In this document: positions 10,411 through 20,574 of the stretch, one piece after another
How the letters are laid out: each line of letters opens with the position of its first letter
Position numbering within the stretch: the stretch's first letter is position 1
Assembly: GCA_029077825.1 (NCBI GenBank)
Contig: JAQNCT010000013.1
Location: 1 to 56,311 of the forward strand
Reading direction: 5' to 3'
DNA: 56,311 bases
Source of the DNA: Acidocella sp.
GTDB taxonomy: Bacteria > Pseudomonadota > Alphaproteobacteria > Acetobacterales > Acetobacteraceae
Made by a program: the position numbers and the translations under genes
The notes under the pieces: generated by a model
The model's database searches: none
Seen by the model: the letters and a program-made list of their open reading frames with translations, nothing else
Told to the model about the DNA's origin: nothing

Positions 10411-10617
10411 TTAAACCGCGTGATGACTGGTGTGTTTGAACACCCCACGGCCAAACCCGCCCGGGTTATGCGGTGCCTTGGGCGTGTTGCGGTTAAACAA
10501 GGCAAGCAAGAACATAACGGCGTTGGTGAACACCCGCGCCTGCCTGATTTGATATTTGAATTCAGCCGGATACAGCTTTACGCCACCGGCAGAACCAAAA
10601 TTATCTAAACGACTCAT
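10411..10617 (-). CDS. Hypothetical small protein, 68 residues
   Basis: This begins at ATG 10617 with AAGGA about 9 bases upstream on the minus strand. It encodes MSRLDNFGSAGGVKLYPAEF and then a single hydrophobic patch (TNAVMFLLALF) within a basic, glycine/histidine-rich sequence. The opposite strand holds an open frame of similar length without a convincing ribosome binding site, so this strand is preferred. I do not recognise it. Confidence 0.4.
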   Translation of the reverse strand: MSRLDNFGSAGGVKLYPAEFKYQIRQARVFTNAVMFLLALFNRNTPKAPHNPGGFGRGVFKHTSHHAV

Positions 10618-10939
10618 TTACCACGTCCTTCTTCATCCGGCGCAATCCGGGGAAACTTTCCCCCCTTCATTCCAGATCGTTATACCACAGTATTATTGTG
10701 CGTCGCACCATAACAACGCGGCTCATGAGGCATGGCTGGTTTGCAAGCCATGACATTTGTCAAATTTCAGATTTACCAGGGGGTGAAGGGGGGCAGCTGC
10801 CGGTTTGATGGAGACCCGCTTTTAGCCGCAATAAAATTGCTCTAGTGCCTTGTAAAATTCACCGAGCCATCTGATTGCCGCTGGCAGCACAGCGCTAAAT
10901 GAGCTAGATGGTTGCACTAGTCACCGCGAGGAGTCTTCG
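10618..10939. other. Gene-free stretch before the DUF707-like gene
   Basis: No gene is supported in these 322 bases. A 7-bp inverted repeat CATGGCT/AGCCATG (10731-10737 and 10746-10752, 8-base loop) could form a hairpin but is not followed by a T-run. The right part presumably holds the promoter of the gene at 10940, whose ribosome binding site is GCGAGGAG (10926-10933). Confidence 0.5.
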
Positions 10940-12184
10940 ATGTTCGCCATAGTGCGAGATTTTATTACCATCCTTCGCACGGGGATTTTCGAGCATCGTT
11001 TGTATGCGCGGGTCTATCTTGGGGGCTTATACGCGGCCCCGTTTGCCTTGCTGCATTATCTCCTGCGCGGCGAGGCTGAGGGCGCAAACCCCTGCCTTTT
11101 TTTTGACCCCGCATTCTACCGTGCGGCACAAGGCAGCAAGGGCCGGGGGAATTTGTTCGCCGGATTCCTGCGCAGCGGTGACGCAGGGCCTCCCTGCGCG
11201 GCGTTTGACCCGGACTGGTACCGCGCCCATACGCCCGGTATCGCCTCCAGCAAACTCTCTCCTTGGCGGCATTTTCAGAAACACGGTCTCGCCGGATGGC
11301 ACGACCCCGCGCCGAATATTTCCCTGCGCTTTATCTTCATCACCTACACCAAGCACCGCTCCCATCGCGTGGGGCGCAAACTCTACGAGATTCTTGCCAC
11401 CCAAAATCCCTTACCGCCGCTCACGCCTGCCGCCCTCAAGCAGAGCCAGACAAATTTCCGCGCCCAGATTAGGCTCGAGGTGCAGCAAGCCTTGCCCCAA
11501 CGCAGGCATAATAATTTGGTTTTCGTGCAAACCTCTGGCAGCCACCCCGCCAGCATCGAGGCGGGCCGCGCCTACGATTTGATGCTCAACCACTACGCTC
11601 CCCTCGTGGCCGCGCGCGAGGCTGACTATGTTCTGGCGCAGCGCGGGACCAAAGTTACCGCCATTGACACAATTTTGCGCCAGCAGCCGGATTTGCTGTT
11701 GCGCTATGACCACACGCTGTTTCTCGACGATGATGTTGAGATGGATGCCGCCGCCATCAATGATTTTTTCTCTATCATGGAGCGCTGCGAGCTCGACCTG
11801 GCGCAACCGGCACTGACCACTGATTCCGTCGCCTCCTTCAAAGAGCTATTGGTCCAGCCTGATGGCGCACCCGTCCGTCCCTTCAACTGCGTGGAAATCA
11901 TGGCCCCCAGCCTATCGAGCCGCGCATTGCAACATTGCGGCTGGGTCTTCGGCGTCGGCATCAGCGGTTTTGGCGTTGACATGCTGCTGGGTGCCGAGGT
12001 GCATAAGCAGTTTGGCAATACGGTTGCCGTTATCAACACCATCACCGCCCGCCACGCCCGACCACAGGACAGGCAGGACGGCGCATTCTACCGCTACATG
12101 GCGGCCAACAGCATCAACCCGATGGTAGAATTATACGTGCTGTTGGAAGAACATAACATTCCCCTTGCCATAACGGCGCTTTAA
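10940..12184 (+). CDS. DUF707-like protein with FDPxxYR repeats, glycan-related
   Basis: This 414-residue protein has no signal peptide. Residues ~50-125 contain two FDPxxYR motifs (55-61 and 89-95), a repeat often found in glycosyltransferase-rich proteins of alphaproteobacteria. Residues ~190-405 resemble DUF707: YDHTLFLDDDVEMD (256-269), then LAQPALT, GISGFGVDMLLG (340-351) and VINTITARHARP. The DDD cluster followed by a late DxxxG and His is reminiscent of GT-A glycosyltransferases, but activity is inference. It converges with the methyltransferase at 12217. Confidence 0.7.
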   Translation: MFAIVRDFITILRTGIFEHRLYARVYLGGLYAAPFALLHYLLRGEAEGANPCLFFDPAFYRAAQGSKGRGNLFAGFLRSGDAGPPCAAFDPDWYRAHTPGIASSKLSPWRHFQKHGLAGWHDPAPNISLRFIFITYTKHRSHRVGRKLYEILATQNPLPPLTPAALKQSQTNFRAQIRLEVQQALPQRRHNNLVFVQTSGSHPASIEAGRAYDLMLNHYAPLVAAREADYVLAQRGTKVTAIDTILRQQPDLLLRYDHTLFLDDDVEMDAAAINDFFSIMERCELDLAQPALTTDSVASFKELLVQPDGAPVRPFNCVEIMAPSLSSRALQHCGWVFGVGISGFGVDMLLGAEVHKQFGNTVAVINTITARHARPQDRQDGAFYRYMAANSINPMVELYVLLEEHNIPLAITAL

Positions 12185-12216
12185 GGATTTGCCTTCACAC
12201 CGCTCGCCCGTGCTTA

Positions 12217-13014
12217 TTAGCGAAGGCGGTTTAAATCTTCGGCCGTAACGAGGCTGCTGGTGGCGGTCATGGGCAAGCTGGCGTCAAAGGCGCGAAAACG
12301 GTCACGCGGGTTGGGGCTGGTATCAAATGACGCGATGATTTCATCGTACTTGTCTTTAAGGACCGTCGAGGCCGGGTTGAGACCAGTGACCAGAACCAGC
12401 CCGGTAGGGGGGGCATCAAGCGCGATGATGGTTAAATCCGGCCGGTATTTTTTCAGCGCCTCGGCGGCCAGCCAGACATCGCCGGTCCACCACTCAGCCT
12501 GGCCGGGCTTATCAGGGCGCGAGCGGTCATCCTCATCACGGCGGGCCATCACCTCATCGGTTGGGAAACAATCATGCAGCGCGATCACTGAATCCGGCTT
12601 GCAATGCGGCTCGGTGTTGATGAAGTCGCGCAACAAAAATTCTGCCAAGTGCAGGCCATCCAAAAAGGCGAAATCGATCGGGCGGCCGAAAATCGCGGTG
12701 GGGCTGTGGGCGGCAAAAAAATCGTCGCTGGTCATGGCATAGAGATGGCAAACCGGTTTGTTGTTGTGAAACGCCGGGATGAGGCTGAATTGCGGGTCAA
12801 TGGCGATTGAGGCGCAGGAGGCAAGTGCCAGCGAACCGCCCGAACGGCTACCAATTTCAAAATAGGTGGCAGGTGCGAGAATGGTATGCAGGCGGGCGAG
12901 CACGGTGGTGTATTCCTCGCCCTTATGGTCCGGACGCCAGATATATGCAGCAGGAAACGGCGGGATAGGGTGCAGCTTATTTTTTAATCTCGAGATAAAA
13001 TTACTCATGGTCAT
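12217..13014 (-). CDS. Class I SAM-dependent methyltransferase (Methyltransf_24 type)
   Basis: This 265-residue protein shows a Rossmann methyltransferase core. Motif I is YFEIGSRSGGSLALA (residues 51-65), with the acidic loop at AIDPQF and the family-typical FLDGLHLAEFLLRDF, followed by ALHDCFP. The pattern matches the cephalosporin-hydroxylase/Methyltransf_24 group, often found in cell-surface glycan clusters. The substrate is unknown. ATG 13014 and ATG 13008 are both possible starts. It ends 32 bases from the convergent DUF707-like gene. Confidence 0.8.
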   Translation of the reverse strand: MTMSNFISRLKNKLHPIPPFPAAYIWRPDHKGEEYTTVLARLHTILAPATYFEIGSRSGGSLALASCASIAIDPQFSLIPAFHNNKPVCHLYAMTSDDFFAAHSPTAIFGRPIDFAFLDGLHLAEFLLRDFINTEPHCKPDSVIALHDCFPTDEVMARRDEDDRSRPDKPGQAEWWTGDVWLAAEALKKYRPDLTIIALDAPPTGLVLVTGLNPASTVLKDKYDEIIASFDTSPNPRDRFRAFDASLPMTATSSLVTAEDLNRLR

Positions 13015-13511
13015 CGCCCTTAACTGGAATGAAAAGATTAAAATAAAGCGGCTGCAAATTTTGTTCTCATTTAAGGCTTTTTACAAAGTTTTTTACGGTT
13101 TGTCGAACGGGCAACCCAAAGCCAGCTCAATTTTTATTTTTGAGCGAACGAATGCTTCAAGCCGGCTTATCAAAAATTTCGATAAAATGACGCTGGTGTT
13201 TGGTAATCCGCTGGTTGGTAACTGCAATCAACCGGTGCACCATAATGCTCACGTTATAAAAAAGGCGAAACCAACCATCTGGGTTATGCGTTTTAATGCT
13301 GCCATTTAATGTGACCGTAATTGATCTGTAAGATAACCCTTGAGTGCCGAGCGGCTTCGCTTTTTGTAAATTTTTCAGCACTGGAGCCTGAAATAACGCC
13401 CTGGCGAACCAATAAGGAGCAAGATTATAGCTCAAAATGCGTTCATTTTTGATTATTACGGATTTTGCCTCTAAATCGACTGGTAAATAAAATTTGAGTG
13501 GGAGCATTAGG
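13015..13511. other. AT-rich gene-free stretch
   Basis: About 500 AT-rich bases lie between the divergent methyltransferase and glycosyltransferase genes. An open frame of 116 codons on the minus strand (13157-13507) and one running in from the methyltransferase on the plus strand (to 13309) were considered. Neither has a ribosome binding site or a recognisable domain. The region must hold both promoters; it may also be debris from a replaced glycan gene. Confidence 0.5.
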
Positions 13512-14369
13512 ATGACTGATTTAGCGCGGGCATTTTCAAGAGATATTTTGCCGCGTGATTTGGGCGCTGGGCCAGGCGGTGAAACCGGCGTTCAATTTAC
13601 AATCGGGGTTTTGGTCACCAAAAAAGATGAATATGTAGAGTTGCTGGAATCATTTCATGATGCAGGGTTTGGCACCGATGACTGTGAGTATATTTTTATT
13701 GACAACACCAAAAGTAACCAAGCCGATGGCTACACAGGGTTAAACCGCATATTAAATGAGGCCAAGGGGCGGTTTGTTATTTTATGCCATCAGGATGTGC
13801 GGTTGTGTTTTGATCATCGCCCGGTTCTTGAAACAAAATTGTTGGAGCTTGATAAGTTTGACAAAAACTGGGGTCTGGCGGGGAATGCTGGCGCTGATAC
13901 GACAAGAACAATTGCCATACGCATTACGCATTTTAATGGGCGCGAAGAAAAATCTGGCAGGTTCCCAGCGAAGGTAATGTCCTTAGATGAGAATTTTATA
14001 ATTGTAAAAAAATCTGCGCGGCTAGGTTTTTCGAATGATCTAACTGGGTTTCATTTTTATGGAACGGATATTTGTTTGCAAGCCGATATAAAAGGATTTA
14101 ACGCTTACGTTATAGATTTTCATTTGCACCATCTGGGCCTCGGCATAATGGGCGAAGATTTTTTTATGATGCGAAAAGAATTTAAGCAAAAATGGGATCG
14201 GGCACTGCGGGTAAGGCTGGTTAAAACAACTTGTATAACTTTGGCCATAGGGCAGTTAGTACAATTAGAATGGGGCATTATACGTCATCGTACTAAAAAT
14301 TTACAAAAAAGCTTTGATAGAAAACTATATTTTTACTTTCAACGTTTGGTATCTTGGTTTCGTCATTAA
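13512..14369 (+). CDS. StrF-type glycosyltransferase-like protein
   Basis: This protein has 285 residues when started at ATG 13512, which has GGGAG seven bases upstream. The TTG at 13494 is less likely. The N-terminal half has a GT-A-like fold signature: TIGVLVTKKDEYVELLESF, YIFIDNTKSNQADG, GLNRILNEAKG and FVILCHQDVRL (HQDV 93-96). The last is typical of the StrF/Glyco_tranf_2_5 group. A later FYGTDICLQADIKGFNAYVIDFHLHHLG fits the acceptor side. The C terminus is basic. Codon usage is clearly AT-richer than the flanking housekeeping genes, which suggests transfer. Donor and acceptor are unknown. Confidence 0.75.
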   Translation: MTDLARAFSRDILPRDLGAGPGGETGVQFTIGVLVTKKDEYVELLESFHDAGFGTDDCEYIFIDNTKSNQADGYTGLNRILNEAKGRFVILCHQDVRLCFDHRPVLETKLLELDKFDKNWGLAGNAGADTTRTIAIRITHFNGREEKSGRFPAKVMSLDENFIIVKKSARLGFSNDLTGFHFYGTDICLQADIKGFNAYVIDFHLHHLGLGIMGEDFFMMRKEFKQKWDRALRVRLVKTTCITLAIGQLVQLEWGIIRHRTKNLQKSFDRKLYFYFQRLVSWFRH

Positions 14370-14565
14370 ACGATTTTCGGTGTTAGCAATAAATTTTTAT
14401 TATGTGCTAAAATTCCATCGGGTGGCTTTTGGTGGGCGAAATTGCCACCTGCACTGAGCATTCAGTCTGCCACCATTTGCAAGCAACCACGCTGCTGAAA
14501 TCTCACCACGCGCGTCTGGGGGGTAGTTTATAACCAGTCAGGTTTTGAAGCGCCAGCTTGGTTGG

Positions 14566-14655
14566 TGGCGGAGAGACAGGGATTCGAACCCTGGGTACGC
14601 TTTCACGCACACACGCTTTCCAAGCGTGCGCCTTAAGCCGCTCGGCCATCTCTCC
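14566..14655 (-). tRNA. tRNA-Ser(GGA)
   Basis: A 90-base class II tRNA with encoded CCA. The acceptor stem is GGAGAGA/TCTCTCC. The anticodon stem CACGC/GCGTG encloses TTGGAAA, giving anticodon GGA. The long variable arm and the T-loop GGTTCGAATCC are present. It lies 47 bases downstream of the lepA stop in the same orientation. Confidence 0.97.
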
Positions 14656-14702
14656 AGCGCTGTGTGGTATTACCTAAAGCCGGCGGTTAGCTCAAGGGCT
14701 GG

Positions 14703-16508
14703 TCAGGCATCCATTTTTAGGGCGGCCAGGAAGGCTGATTGTGGAATTTCCACCTTGCCGAACTGGCGCATGCGTTTTTTACCCTCTTTTTGCTTATCCA
14801 GCAGCTTACGCTTGCGCGAAATATCACCGCCATAACATTTCGCTGTCACGTCCTTGGACATGGCGCTAATGGTCTCACGCGCGATCACCCGGCTGCCAAT
14901 GGCGGCCTGAATGGCAATTTTAAACAGCTGTTTTGGAATAAGGTCTTTCAGCTTGGCGCAAATGGAGCGCCCGCGGCTTTCCGCCGCTGAACGGTGCGCA
15001 ATGAAGGAAAGCGCATCCACCGGCTCCAAATTCACCAGAATCGAGATTTTCACGAGGTCAGCCTCGGCGTAATCCTCCATCTGATAGTCAAAGCTGGCAT
15101 AACCCCGGCTGATGGATTTCAGGCGGTCATAAAAATCAAACACCACCTCATTAAGCGGCAAGCGGTACACCGCCATGGCGCGGTTGCCTACGTATGTCAG
15201 GTCAGCTTGTTGGCCCCGGCGCTCGTTGCACAGCGTCAGCACAGCGCCCAGGTAGTCATCAGGCACCATGATGGTGGCACGGATCCAGGGTTCTTCGATA
15301 TGGTCGATCACTGAGCCGTCTGGCATGTCAGACGGGTTATGCAGCAACTCCATCTCGCCGTTTGATTTGAAAATTTTGTAAACCACTGATGGGGCAGTGG
15401 CGATGAGGTTAAGGTCAAACTCGCGCGACAACCGCTCCTGGATGATTTCCAGATGCAGCAGGCCCAAAAACCCGCAGCGATAGCCAAAACCAAGGGCGGC
15501 GGAGGTTTCAGCCTCATAATGGAAGCTGGCATCATTCAGACGCAGCTTGCCAAGGGAATCGCGTAATTTTTCAAAATCATCAGCATCCACCGGATACAGC
15601 CCACACCACACCACCGGCACCGAGGGTTTGAAGCCCGGTAGTGCTTCAGCAGTAGGGGTGCGGTCATCGGTGATGGTATCCCCCACCTTGCAATCCGCGA
15701 CGGTTTTAATGGCGGCGGTGATGTAGCCCATCTCGCCCGGCCCAAGTTCGGTCACCGGGCGCATTTTCGGCGTAAATACGCCTAGCTGTTCAATCGGGTG
15801 AACAGCCCCGGTTGCCATCATACGAACCTTCTGGCCGCGGCGCAAAACGCCATTTTTAACGCGCACCAGTGTCACCACACCAAGGTACTGGTCGTACCAG
15901 CTATCAATCAGCAGGGCAGAAAGCGGCGCATTAATATCACCGGTGGGTGCTGGCAGGCGGGTAACCAGCGCTTCCAGCACGCCTTCAATGTTGATGCCGG
16001 TTTTGGCTGAAATTTCCACCGCCTCGGAGGCATCCAGCCCAATCACATCCTCAATTTGCTGCTTTACGCGCGGCACATCAGCGGCGGGTAAGTCAATTTT
16101 GTTGAGCACTGGCACGATCTCATGTTGCGCATCGAGCGCCTGGTACACATTGGCCAGGGTCTGGGCTTCAACACCCTGAGAGGCATCCACCACCAGCAGC
16201 GAGCCTTCACAGGCGGCCAGGCTACGGCTGACCTCGTAGGCAAAATCCACATGGCCGGGCGTGTCCATCAGGTTCAGCACATAGGTTTTGCCGTCCTTGG
16301 CCGGGTATTCCAGCCGGACCGTCTGCGCCTTGATGGTGATGCCGCGCTCTTTCTCGATATCCATGGAATCGAGCACCTGCTCAGTCATCTCGCGGGCGGT
16401 AAGGCCGCCGCAATACTGAATCAGCCGGTCGGCCAGGGTGGATTTGCCATGATCGATGTGAGCGATGATGGAGAAATTACGGATCAGGGTGGTGGGCGTT
16501 TCGGTCAT
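14703..16508 (-). CDS. lepA: Elongation factor 4 (LepA)
   Basis: LepA is a translational GTPase that acts on stalled or mispositioned ribosomes. The 601-residue length is normal. G motifs are AHIDHGKS (16-23), DTPGHVDF and NKIDLP. The LepA-specific C terminus is present ([25 protein letters not shown], then [13 protein letters not shown]). It lies 18 bases downstream of aspS on the same strand, suggesting co-transcription, and tRNA-Ser follows it. Confidence 0.97.
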   Translation of the reverse strand: MTETPTTLIRNFSIIAHIDHGKSTLADRLIQYCGGLTAREMTEQVLDSMDIEKERGITIKAQTVRLEYPAKDGKTYVLNLMDTPGHVDFAYEVSRSLAACEGSLLVVDASQGVEAQTLANVYQALDAQHEIVPVLNKIDLPAADVPRVKQQIEDVIGLDASEAVEISAKTGINIEGVLEALVTRLPAPTGDINAPLSALLIDSWYDQYLGVVTLVRVKNGVLRRGQKVRMMATGAVHPIEQLGVFTPKMRPVTELGPGEMGYITAAIKTVADCKVGDTITDDRTPTAEALPGFKPSVPVVWCGLYPVDADDFEKLRDSLGKLRLNDASFHYEAETSAALGFGYRCGFLGLLHLEIIQERLSREFDLNLIATAPSVVYKIFKSNGEMELLHNPSDMPDGSVIDHIEEPWIRATIMVPDDYLGAVLTLCNERRGQQADLTYVGNRAMAVYRLPLNEVVFDFYDRLKSISRGYASFDYQMEDYAEADLVKISILVNLEPVDALSFIAHRSAAESRGRSICAKLKDLIPKQLFKIAIQAAIGSRVIARETISAMSKDVTAKCYGGDISRKRKLLDKQKEGKKRMRQFGKVEIPQSAFLAALKMDA

Positions 16509-16526
16509 GTTGGGTACATACGCTAG

Positions 16527-18332
16527 TTATTGCGTTTTCACAGCCTTTGGCGGCAGGGCCAATGCTAAAGATAATTCCTTCAAGCGTTTTGCATCCACTG
16601 GTGCGGGGGCGCCCATCATTAAATCTTCGCCCTGCTGGTTGAGCGGGAAGGCGATAACCTCGCGGATGTTGGGCTCATCGGCGAGCAACATCACAATCCG
16701 GTCAATCCCCGGGGCCGAGCCGCCATGCGGCGGGGCACCAAAGCGAAACGCGTTCAACATGCCGCCAAAACGGGCTTCCACCTCCTCGGGGCCGTAGCCA
16801 GCAAGCTCAAACGCGCGCAGCATGATGTCTGGCCGGTGGTTACGAATAGCACCTGAGGACAGCTCAACGCCGTTGCAAATAATATCATATTGAAAGGCTT
16901 TGATGGTAAGCGGGTCTTGCCCGTTCAAAGCCTCCAGCCCGCCTTGCGGCATTGAGAACGGGTTATGGCTGAAGACGATCTGCTTGGTATCCTCATCCAG
17001 CTCATACATCGGGAAATCAACAATCCAGCAGAATTTGAATTCGCCGGCTTTAATCAAGCCCAGATCATTACCCAATTTGGTGCGCACGGCCCCGGCGAAC
17101 TTGGCAGCCTCCAATGGCTTGCCTGCCGCGAAAAACACCGCATCACCAGCGCCCAGGCCGCAAACGGCGCGGATAGCCTCCGCGCGGTCAGCATCAAGGT
17201 TTTTGGCAATCGGGCCCTGCGCACCAGCCTCATTAAAGGTAATATAGCCCAAGCCGCCCGCCCCTTCGGCGCGCGCCCATTCGTTTAATTTATCAAAAAA
17301 GCTGCGCGGGTTGGCACCCGCCCCGGGGGCAGGAATGGCGCGCACAATGCCGCCGGCTTCAATAATTTTGGCAAATAGCCCAAAGCCTGAGCCTTTGAAG
17401 GCCTCAGTCACATCCTGAATGAGCAGCGGGTTGCGCAAATCCGGCTTATCAGAGCCATATTTCAGCAGCGCATCATCATACGCAATGCGCACAAACGGCG
17501 GCTTGGTAACGCTGCGGCCTTGTGCAAACTCCTCAAACACCCCGGCAATCACGGGTTCAATGGTGTTAAACACATCTTCCTGCGTAACAAAGCTCATCTC
17601 GAAATCAAGCTGGTAGAATTCGCCGGGCGAGCGGTCCGCCCGTGAGGCTTCATCACGAAAGCACGGCGCGATTTGGAAATATTTATCAAACCCGGCCACC
17701 ATCAGCAGTTGCTTAAACTGTTGTGGCGCTTGCGGCAGCGCGTAGAATTTGCCGGGGTGGTTGCGGGCGGGCACCAAAAAGTCCCGCGCCCCTTCCGGCG
17801 AGGACGCCGTGAGAATCGGGGTTTGGAATTCGGTAAAGCCCGAGGCCACCATGCGGTTACGAAACGAAGCGATAACCCCGGCGCGCAGCATGATGTTTTT
17901 ATGCACCGAGTCGCGGCGCAAATCGAGAAAGCGGTATTTCAGCCGCAGCTCATCAGGGTAATTCTCGCTTCCCGCCACCTGGATGGGCAGCACATCAGCG
18001 GTGGATTGCACGATGAGGCTTTCCACCTTCAGCTCGATCTCACCAGTTGGCAGCTTGGCGTTGGAGGTACCAGGGGCGCGCGCCACCACCTCACCCGTAA
18101 CGGTAATCACGCTCTCAACCCTGAGCGCCTCAGCCTGCGTAAAGGCGGGGGTACCGGCGGCAAACACGCATTGGGTAAGGCCAAAATGGTCCCGCAAATC
18201 CAGGAACAGCAGCCCGCCATGGTCGCGCTTGGCGTGCACCCAGCCGGAGAGGCGGGCGGTGTGGCCAATATCACTGGCACGCAGGGCGGCGCAGTTGTGG
18301 GTACGGTAGGCGTGGGGGGTGATTATGTTCAT
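16527..18332 (-). CDS. aspS: Aspartyl-tRNA synthetase
   Basis: This class II synthetase charges tRNA-Asp, and possibly also tRNA-Asn if it is the non-discriminating form usual in bacteria that rely on GatCAB. It has 601 residues from ATG 18332 ([14 protein letters not shown]). The open frame upstream of this codon overlaps rnd and is rejected. Visible parts are an N-terminal OB-fold ([20 protein letters not shown]), motif 2 with [19 protein letters not shown], the bacterial insertion domain, and motif 3 [12 protein letters not shown]. It diverges from rnd with 60 bases between the starts. Confidence 0.96.
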   Translation of the reverse strand: MNIITPHAYRTHNCAALRASDIGHTARLSGWVHAKRDHGGLLFLDLRDHFGLTQCVFAAGTPAFTQAEALRVESVITVTGEVVARAPGTSNAKLPTGEIELKVESLIVQSTADVLPIQVAGSENYPDELRLKYRFLDLRRDSVHKNIMLRAGVIASFRNRMVASGFTEFQTPILTASSPEGARDFLVPARNHPGKFYALPQAPQQFKQLLMVAGFDKYFQIAPCFRDEASRADRSPGEFYQLDFEMSFVTQEDVFNTIEPVIAGVFEEFAQGRSVTKPPFVRIAYDDALLKYGSDKPDLRNPLLIQDVTEAFKGSGFGLFAKIIEAGGIVRAIPAPGAGANPRSFFDKLNEWARAEGAGGLGYITFNEAGAQGPIAKNLDADRAEAIRAVCGLGAGDAVFFAAGKPLEAAKFAGAVRTKLGNDLGLIKAGEFKFCWIVDFPMYELDEDTKQIVFSHNPFSMPQGGLEALNGQDPLTIKAFQYDIICNGVELSSGAIRNHRPDIMLRAFELAGYGPEEVEARFGGMLNAFRFGAPPHGGSAPGIDRIVMLLADEPNIREVIAFPLNQQGEDLMMGAPAPVDAKRLKELSLALALPPKAVKTQ

Positions 18333-18392
18333 GGATGCGGAAAGAACCGACGCCCCCCTCCCTGTCAAGCCGGTGTTTGTGTAAGGGGAGAT

Positions 18393-19571
18393 ATGAACAC
18401 TGCCCCGATTTTCCCGCCCGCCGTTTTTATCACCGATTCTTCTGACCTGACCGCCCTTTGCGAGCGCCTCGCTGCTGAGGAATTTGTCACCGTTGATACC
18501 GAATTCATGCGGGAGAAAACCTACTACCCTGAGCTTTGCCTGGTGCAATTGGCCGGCGCCCATGAGGTTGCGGTGGTGGACGCCCAGGCCAAGGGGCTGG
18601 ATTTAGCGCCTTTGGGCGCGCTGTTGGCCAAGCCGGATGTGGTGAAAGTGTTCCACGCCTGCCGCCAGGACGTGGAAATTTTCCTCCTGATGTTCGGTAC
18701 GGTACCATCCAACCTGTTCGATACCCAGGTGGCCGCCATGGTGGCGGGGTTTGGCGACCAGGTGGGGTATGACGCGCTGGTGCAAGCTCTCACCGGTGGG
18801 CATATTGATAAAGCCCATCGCTTCTCTGATTGGTCAGCCAGGCCCCTCACCAGCGCGCAAGTTACCTATGCGGCGGCTGATGTGACGCATTTGCGGCTGG
18901 TATATGAACGCCTGATCGCTAGGCTGCGGGTTGATGGCCGAATGGATTGGGTGGGCCAGGAAATGGCCGCCCTGGCTGACCCTAACACCTACCGGGTTGA
19001 CCCCGAACGCGCCTGGGAGCGCTTAAAGCTGCGCACCGGCAACCGCCGCCAGTTGGCGCTGGTGCAAGCCATTGCCGCCTGGCGTGAGCGCGAGGCCCAG
19101 CGCATCAACATCCCCCGCCAGCGGCTGGTGAAGGACGAGCAAATCCCTGAAATTGCCGCTCTGGCCCCGCAAGACGCCGAGGCCCTGACCCGTGCGCGCG
19201 GTATTTCAGCCGGGTTCGCGCAAGGCAAATCCGGCACCTCCCTGCTGGAAGTGATCGCCGCGGCGAAGGCGATACCAGAGGAAAACCTGCCCCGCGCCGA
19301 GCGCCAGCGCGAAACCCAGCGCGCCTCACCCGCACTGGTGGCGCTGCTGAAAGTGCTGCTGAACGCCCGGGCCGAGCAAAACAACGTAGCCGCCCGCCTG
19401 CTGGCCAGTTCCGAGGAAATTGAAGCCCTGGCCTTGGATGAAACCGCCCCCAACGCCGCCAATGACGGCTGGCGCGGCGAGATGTTCGGTGCTGACGCCG
19501 TGCGCTTGATCAAAGGCGAAATTGCGCTCTCAGCCCAAGGAAAGCGCGTTAAAATTGTACCGCTCGGTTAA
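18393..19571 (+). CDS. rnd: Ribonuclease D
   Basis: This is a 3'-5' exoribonuclease involved in tRNA 3'-end maturation, 392 residues. ATG 18393 has AAGGGGAG a few bases upstream, and the longer open frame to its left is antisense to aspS. The DEDD exonuclease core is visible: [19 protein letters not shown] (Asp35, Glu37), [11 protein letters not shown], and [14 protein letters not shown] near the end of the domain. An HRDC-like helical region follows ([21 protein letters not shown], then [12 protein letters not shown]). Confidence 0.94.
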   Translation: MNTAPIFPPAVFITDSSDLTALCERLAAEEFVTVDTEFMREKTYYPELCLVQLAGAHEVAVVDAQAKGLDLAPLGALLAKPDVVKVFHACRQDVEIFLLMFGTVPSNLFDTQVAAMVAGFGDQVGYDALVQALTGGHIDKAHRFSDWSARPLTSAQVTYAAADVTHLRLVYERLIARLRVDGRMDWVGQEMAALADPNTYRVDPERAWERLKLRTGNRRQLALVQAIAAWREREAQRINIPRQRLVKDEQIPEIAALAPQDAEALTRARGISAGFAQGKSGTSLLEVIAAAKAIPEENLPRAERQRETQRASPALVALLKVLLNARAEQNNVAARLLASSEEIEALALDETAPNAANDGWRGEMFGADAVRLIKGEIALSAQGKRVKIVPLG

Positions 19572-19579
19572 CCACAGGA

Positions 19580-20203
19580 TTATTTTTGGGCTATCAACGC
19601 GTCGTCCATCTCCGCTGCACGTATCGCGGCGGGGCGGGCTTTGATGCGGTCCCAATAGGCGGAGAATTCCGGGCGGGGCGTGATGCTGCCAAAGCGCAGG
19701 CCGAAGCCAATTTGCGAGGCGATGTAGAGATCCGCCGCCGAGAATTTATCCCCGGCTAAATACTCAGTGGCTGATACCGCCTTTGCCAGCGTGTCCATCA
19801 CCGCCTCGAAACTGCCGTATCCCGCCATGCGGCCTTTGTCTTCCGGCAGTTCAAAGCCGCAGGCCTTGTTGGTAATCGCCGCCTCAACCGGCCCAGCGCC
19901 AAAAAACAGCCAGCGGTAGTAGGCTCCACGGGCGAGGCTGCCCGAGGCCGGGGCCAGCCCGGCTTCTGGGAAGGCGTCAGCCAGATACGCACAGATGGCG
20001 GCCACCTCCGTCACCACCACATCGCCGTGGCAAATAGCTGGTACCTTGCCCATCGGGTTGATGGCCAGATACTCCGGCGCCTTCATGCTGGTGCCGTACC
20101 CCAGTACATTGGTTTCATAGGGCTGGCCCACTTCCTCCAACATCCAGCGGACCATCCGCCCGCGGGACATTGGGTTGGTGTAGAAGGTTAAATGGTTGCT
20201 CAT
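19580..20203 (-). CDS. Glutathione S-transferase family protein
   Basis: This 207-residue protein has the two-domain transferase fold. The N-terminal thioredoxin-like part shows YTNPMSRGRMVRWMLEEVG, the cis-proline segment MGKVPAI and the glutathione-binding VTEVAAICAYLADAFP. The helical C-terminal half includes LAGDKFSAADLYIASQ. It converges on rnd with 8 bases between stops. The physiological substrate cannot be read from the sequence; conjugation or detoxification is the family expectation. Confidence 0.9.
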   Translation of the reverse strand: MSNHLTFYTNPMSRGRMVRWMLEEVGQPYETNVLGYGTSMKAPEYLAINPMGKVPAICHGDVVVTEVAAICAYLADAFPEAGLAPASGSLARGAYYRWLFFGAGPVEAAITNKACGFELPEDKGRMAGYGSFEAVMDTLAKAVSATEYLAGDKFSAADLYIASQIGFGLRFGSITPRPEFSAYWDRIKARPAAIRAAEMDDALIAQK

Positions 20204-20246
20204 GTCACGCTCCTGGGGTTTTTTCCCAGGCTAGCGTAAAGTGTAG

Positions 20247-20501
20247 CTAATGCACCAGAGAGGGCAGCATGTCATTCTGGATGATCGCCGCCTGCGCCAG
20301 CATGGAATCCGAGGCAATCGCCATCGGCGTGCCATCAGCCGCGTGAATGGCAAAGGCAGGGCCTTTTTCGGTCATCACGGGTTTCACGAAGGCAATCTCC
20401 TCGATGCCCAGCGTCGCCAATTCGGCAACTGAGATGTGGTGGATATCAAACACGGTACCGGGAATGATGTTGGCGGTACCGTCATGGGTTTTTATGTTCA
20501 C
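20247..20501 (-). CDS. DUF1150 family protein
   Basis: This 84-residue protein starts at GTG 20501, preceded by AAAAGGA; the longer open frame lacks homology upstream. The conserved body reads ELATLGIEEIAFVKPV, then FAIHAADGTPMAIASD and ending in LPSLVH, which is typical of alphaproteobacterial DUF1150. These genes usually follow a small heat-shock gene, and here hsp20 ends 73 bases upstream. The family's function is unknown; association with the heat-shock response is inferred from context. Confidence 0.85.
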   Translation of the reverse strand: MNIKTHDGTANIIPGTVFDIHHISVAELATLGIEEIAFVKPVMTEKGPAFAIHAADGTPMAIASDSMLAQAAIIQNDMLPSLVH

Positions 20502-20574
20502 GATAAAAAATCCTTTTCGCGCCAAAATGTTTGTTATATGCCGAAATGACGAAATTCGGGTCGCACCGGAAGCG

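Noticed and set aside
10396-10608. A 70-codon plus-strand open frame opposite the small gene at 10411
   Set aside because: No ribosome binding site; the minus-strand frame has AAGGA and a more protein-like composition.
12185-12216. GCCTTC/GAAGGC inverted repeat between the convergent DUF707-like and methyltransferase genes
   Set aside because: Only six base pairs, a long loop and no T-run; not enough to call a terminator.
13157-13507. A 116-codon open frame on the minus strand between two glycan genes
   Set aside because: No ribosome binding site, no domain, and its start overlaps the ribosome binding site of the glycosyltransferase gene.
17673-18392. A 240-codon extension at the 5' side of rnd
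   Set aside because: It is antisense to aspS; rnd has a strong ribosome binding site and the family N terminus at 18393.
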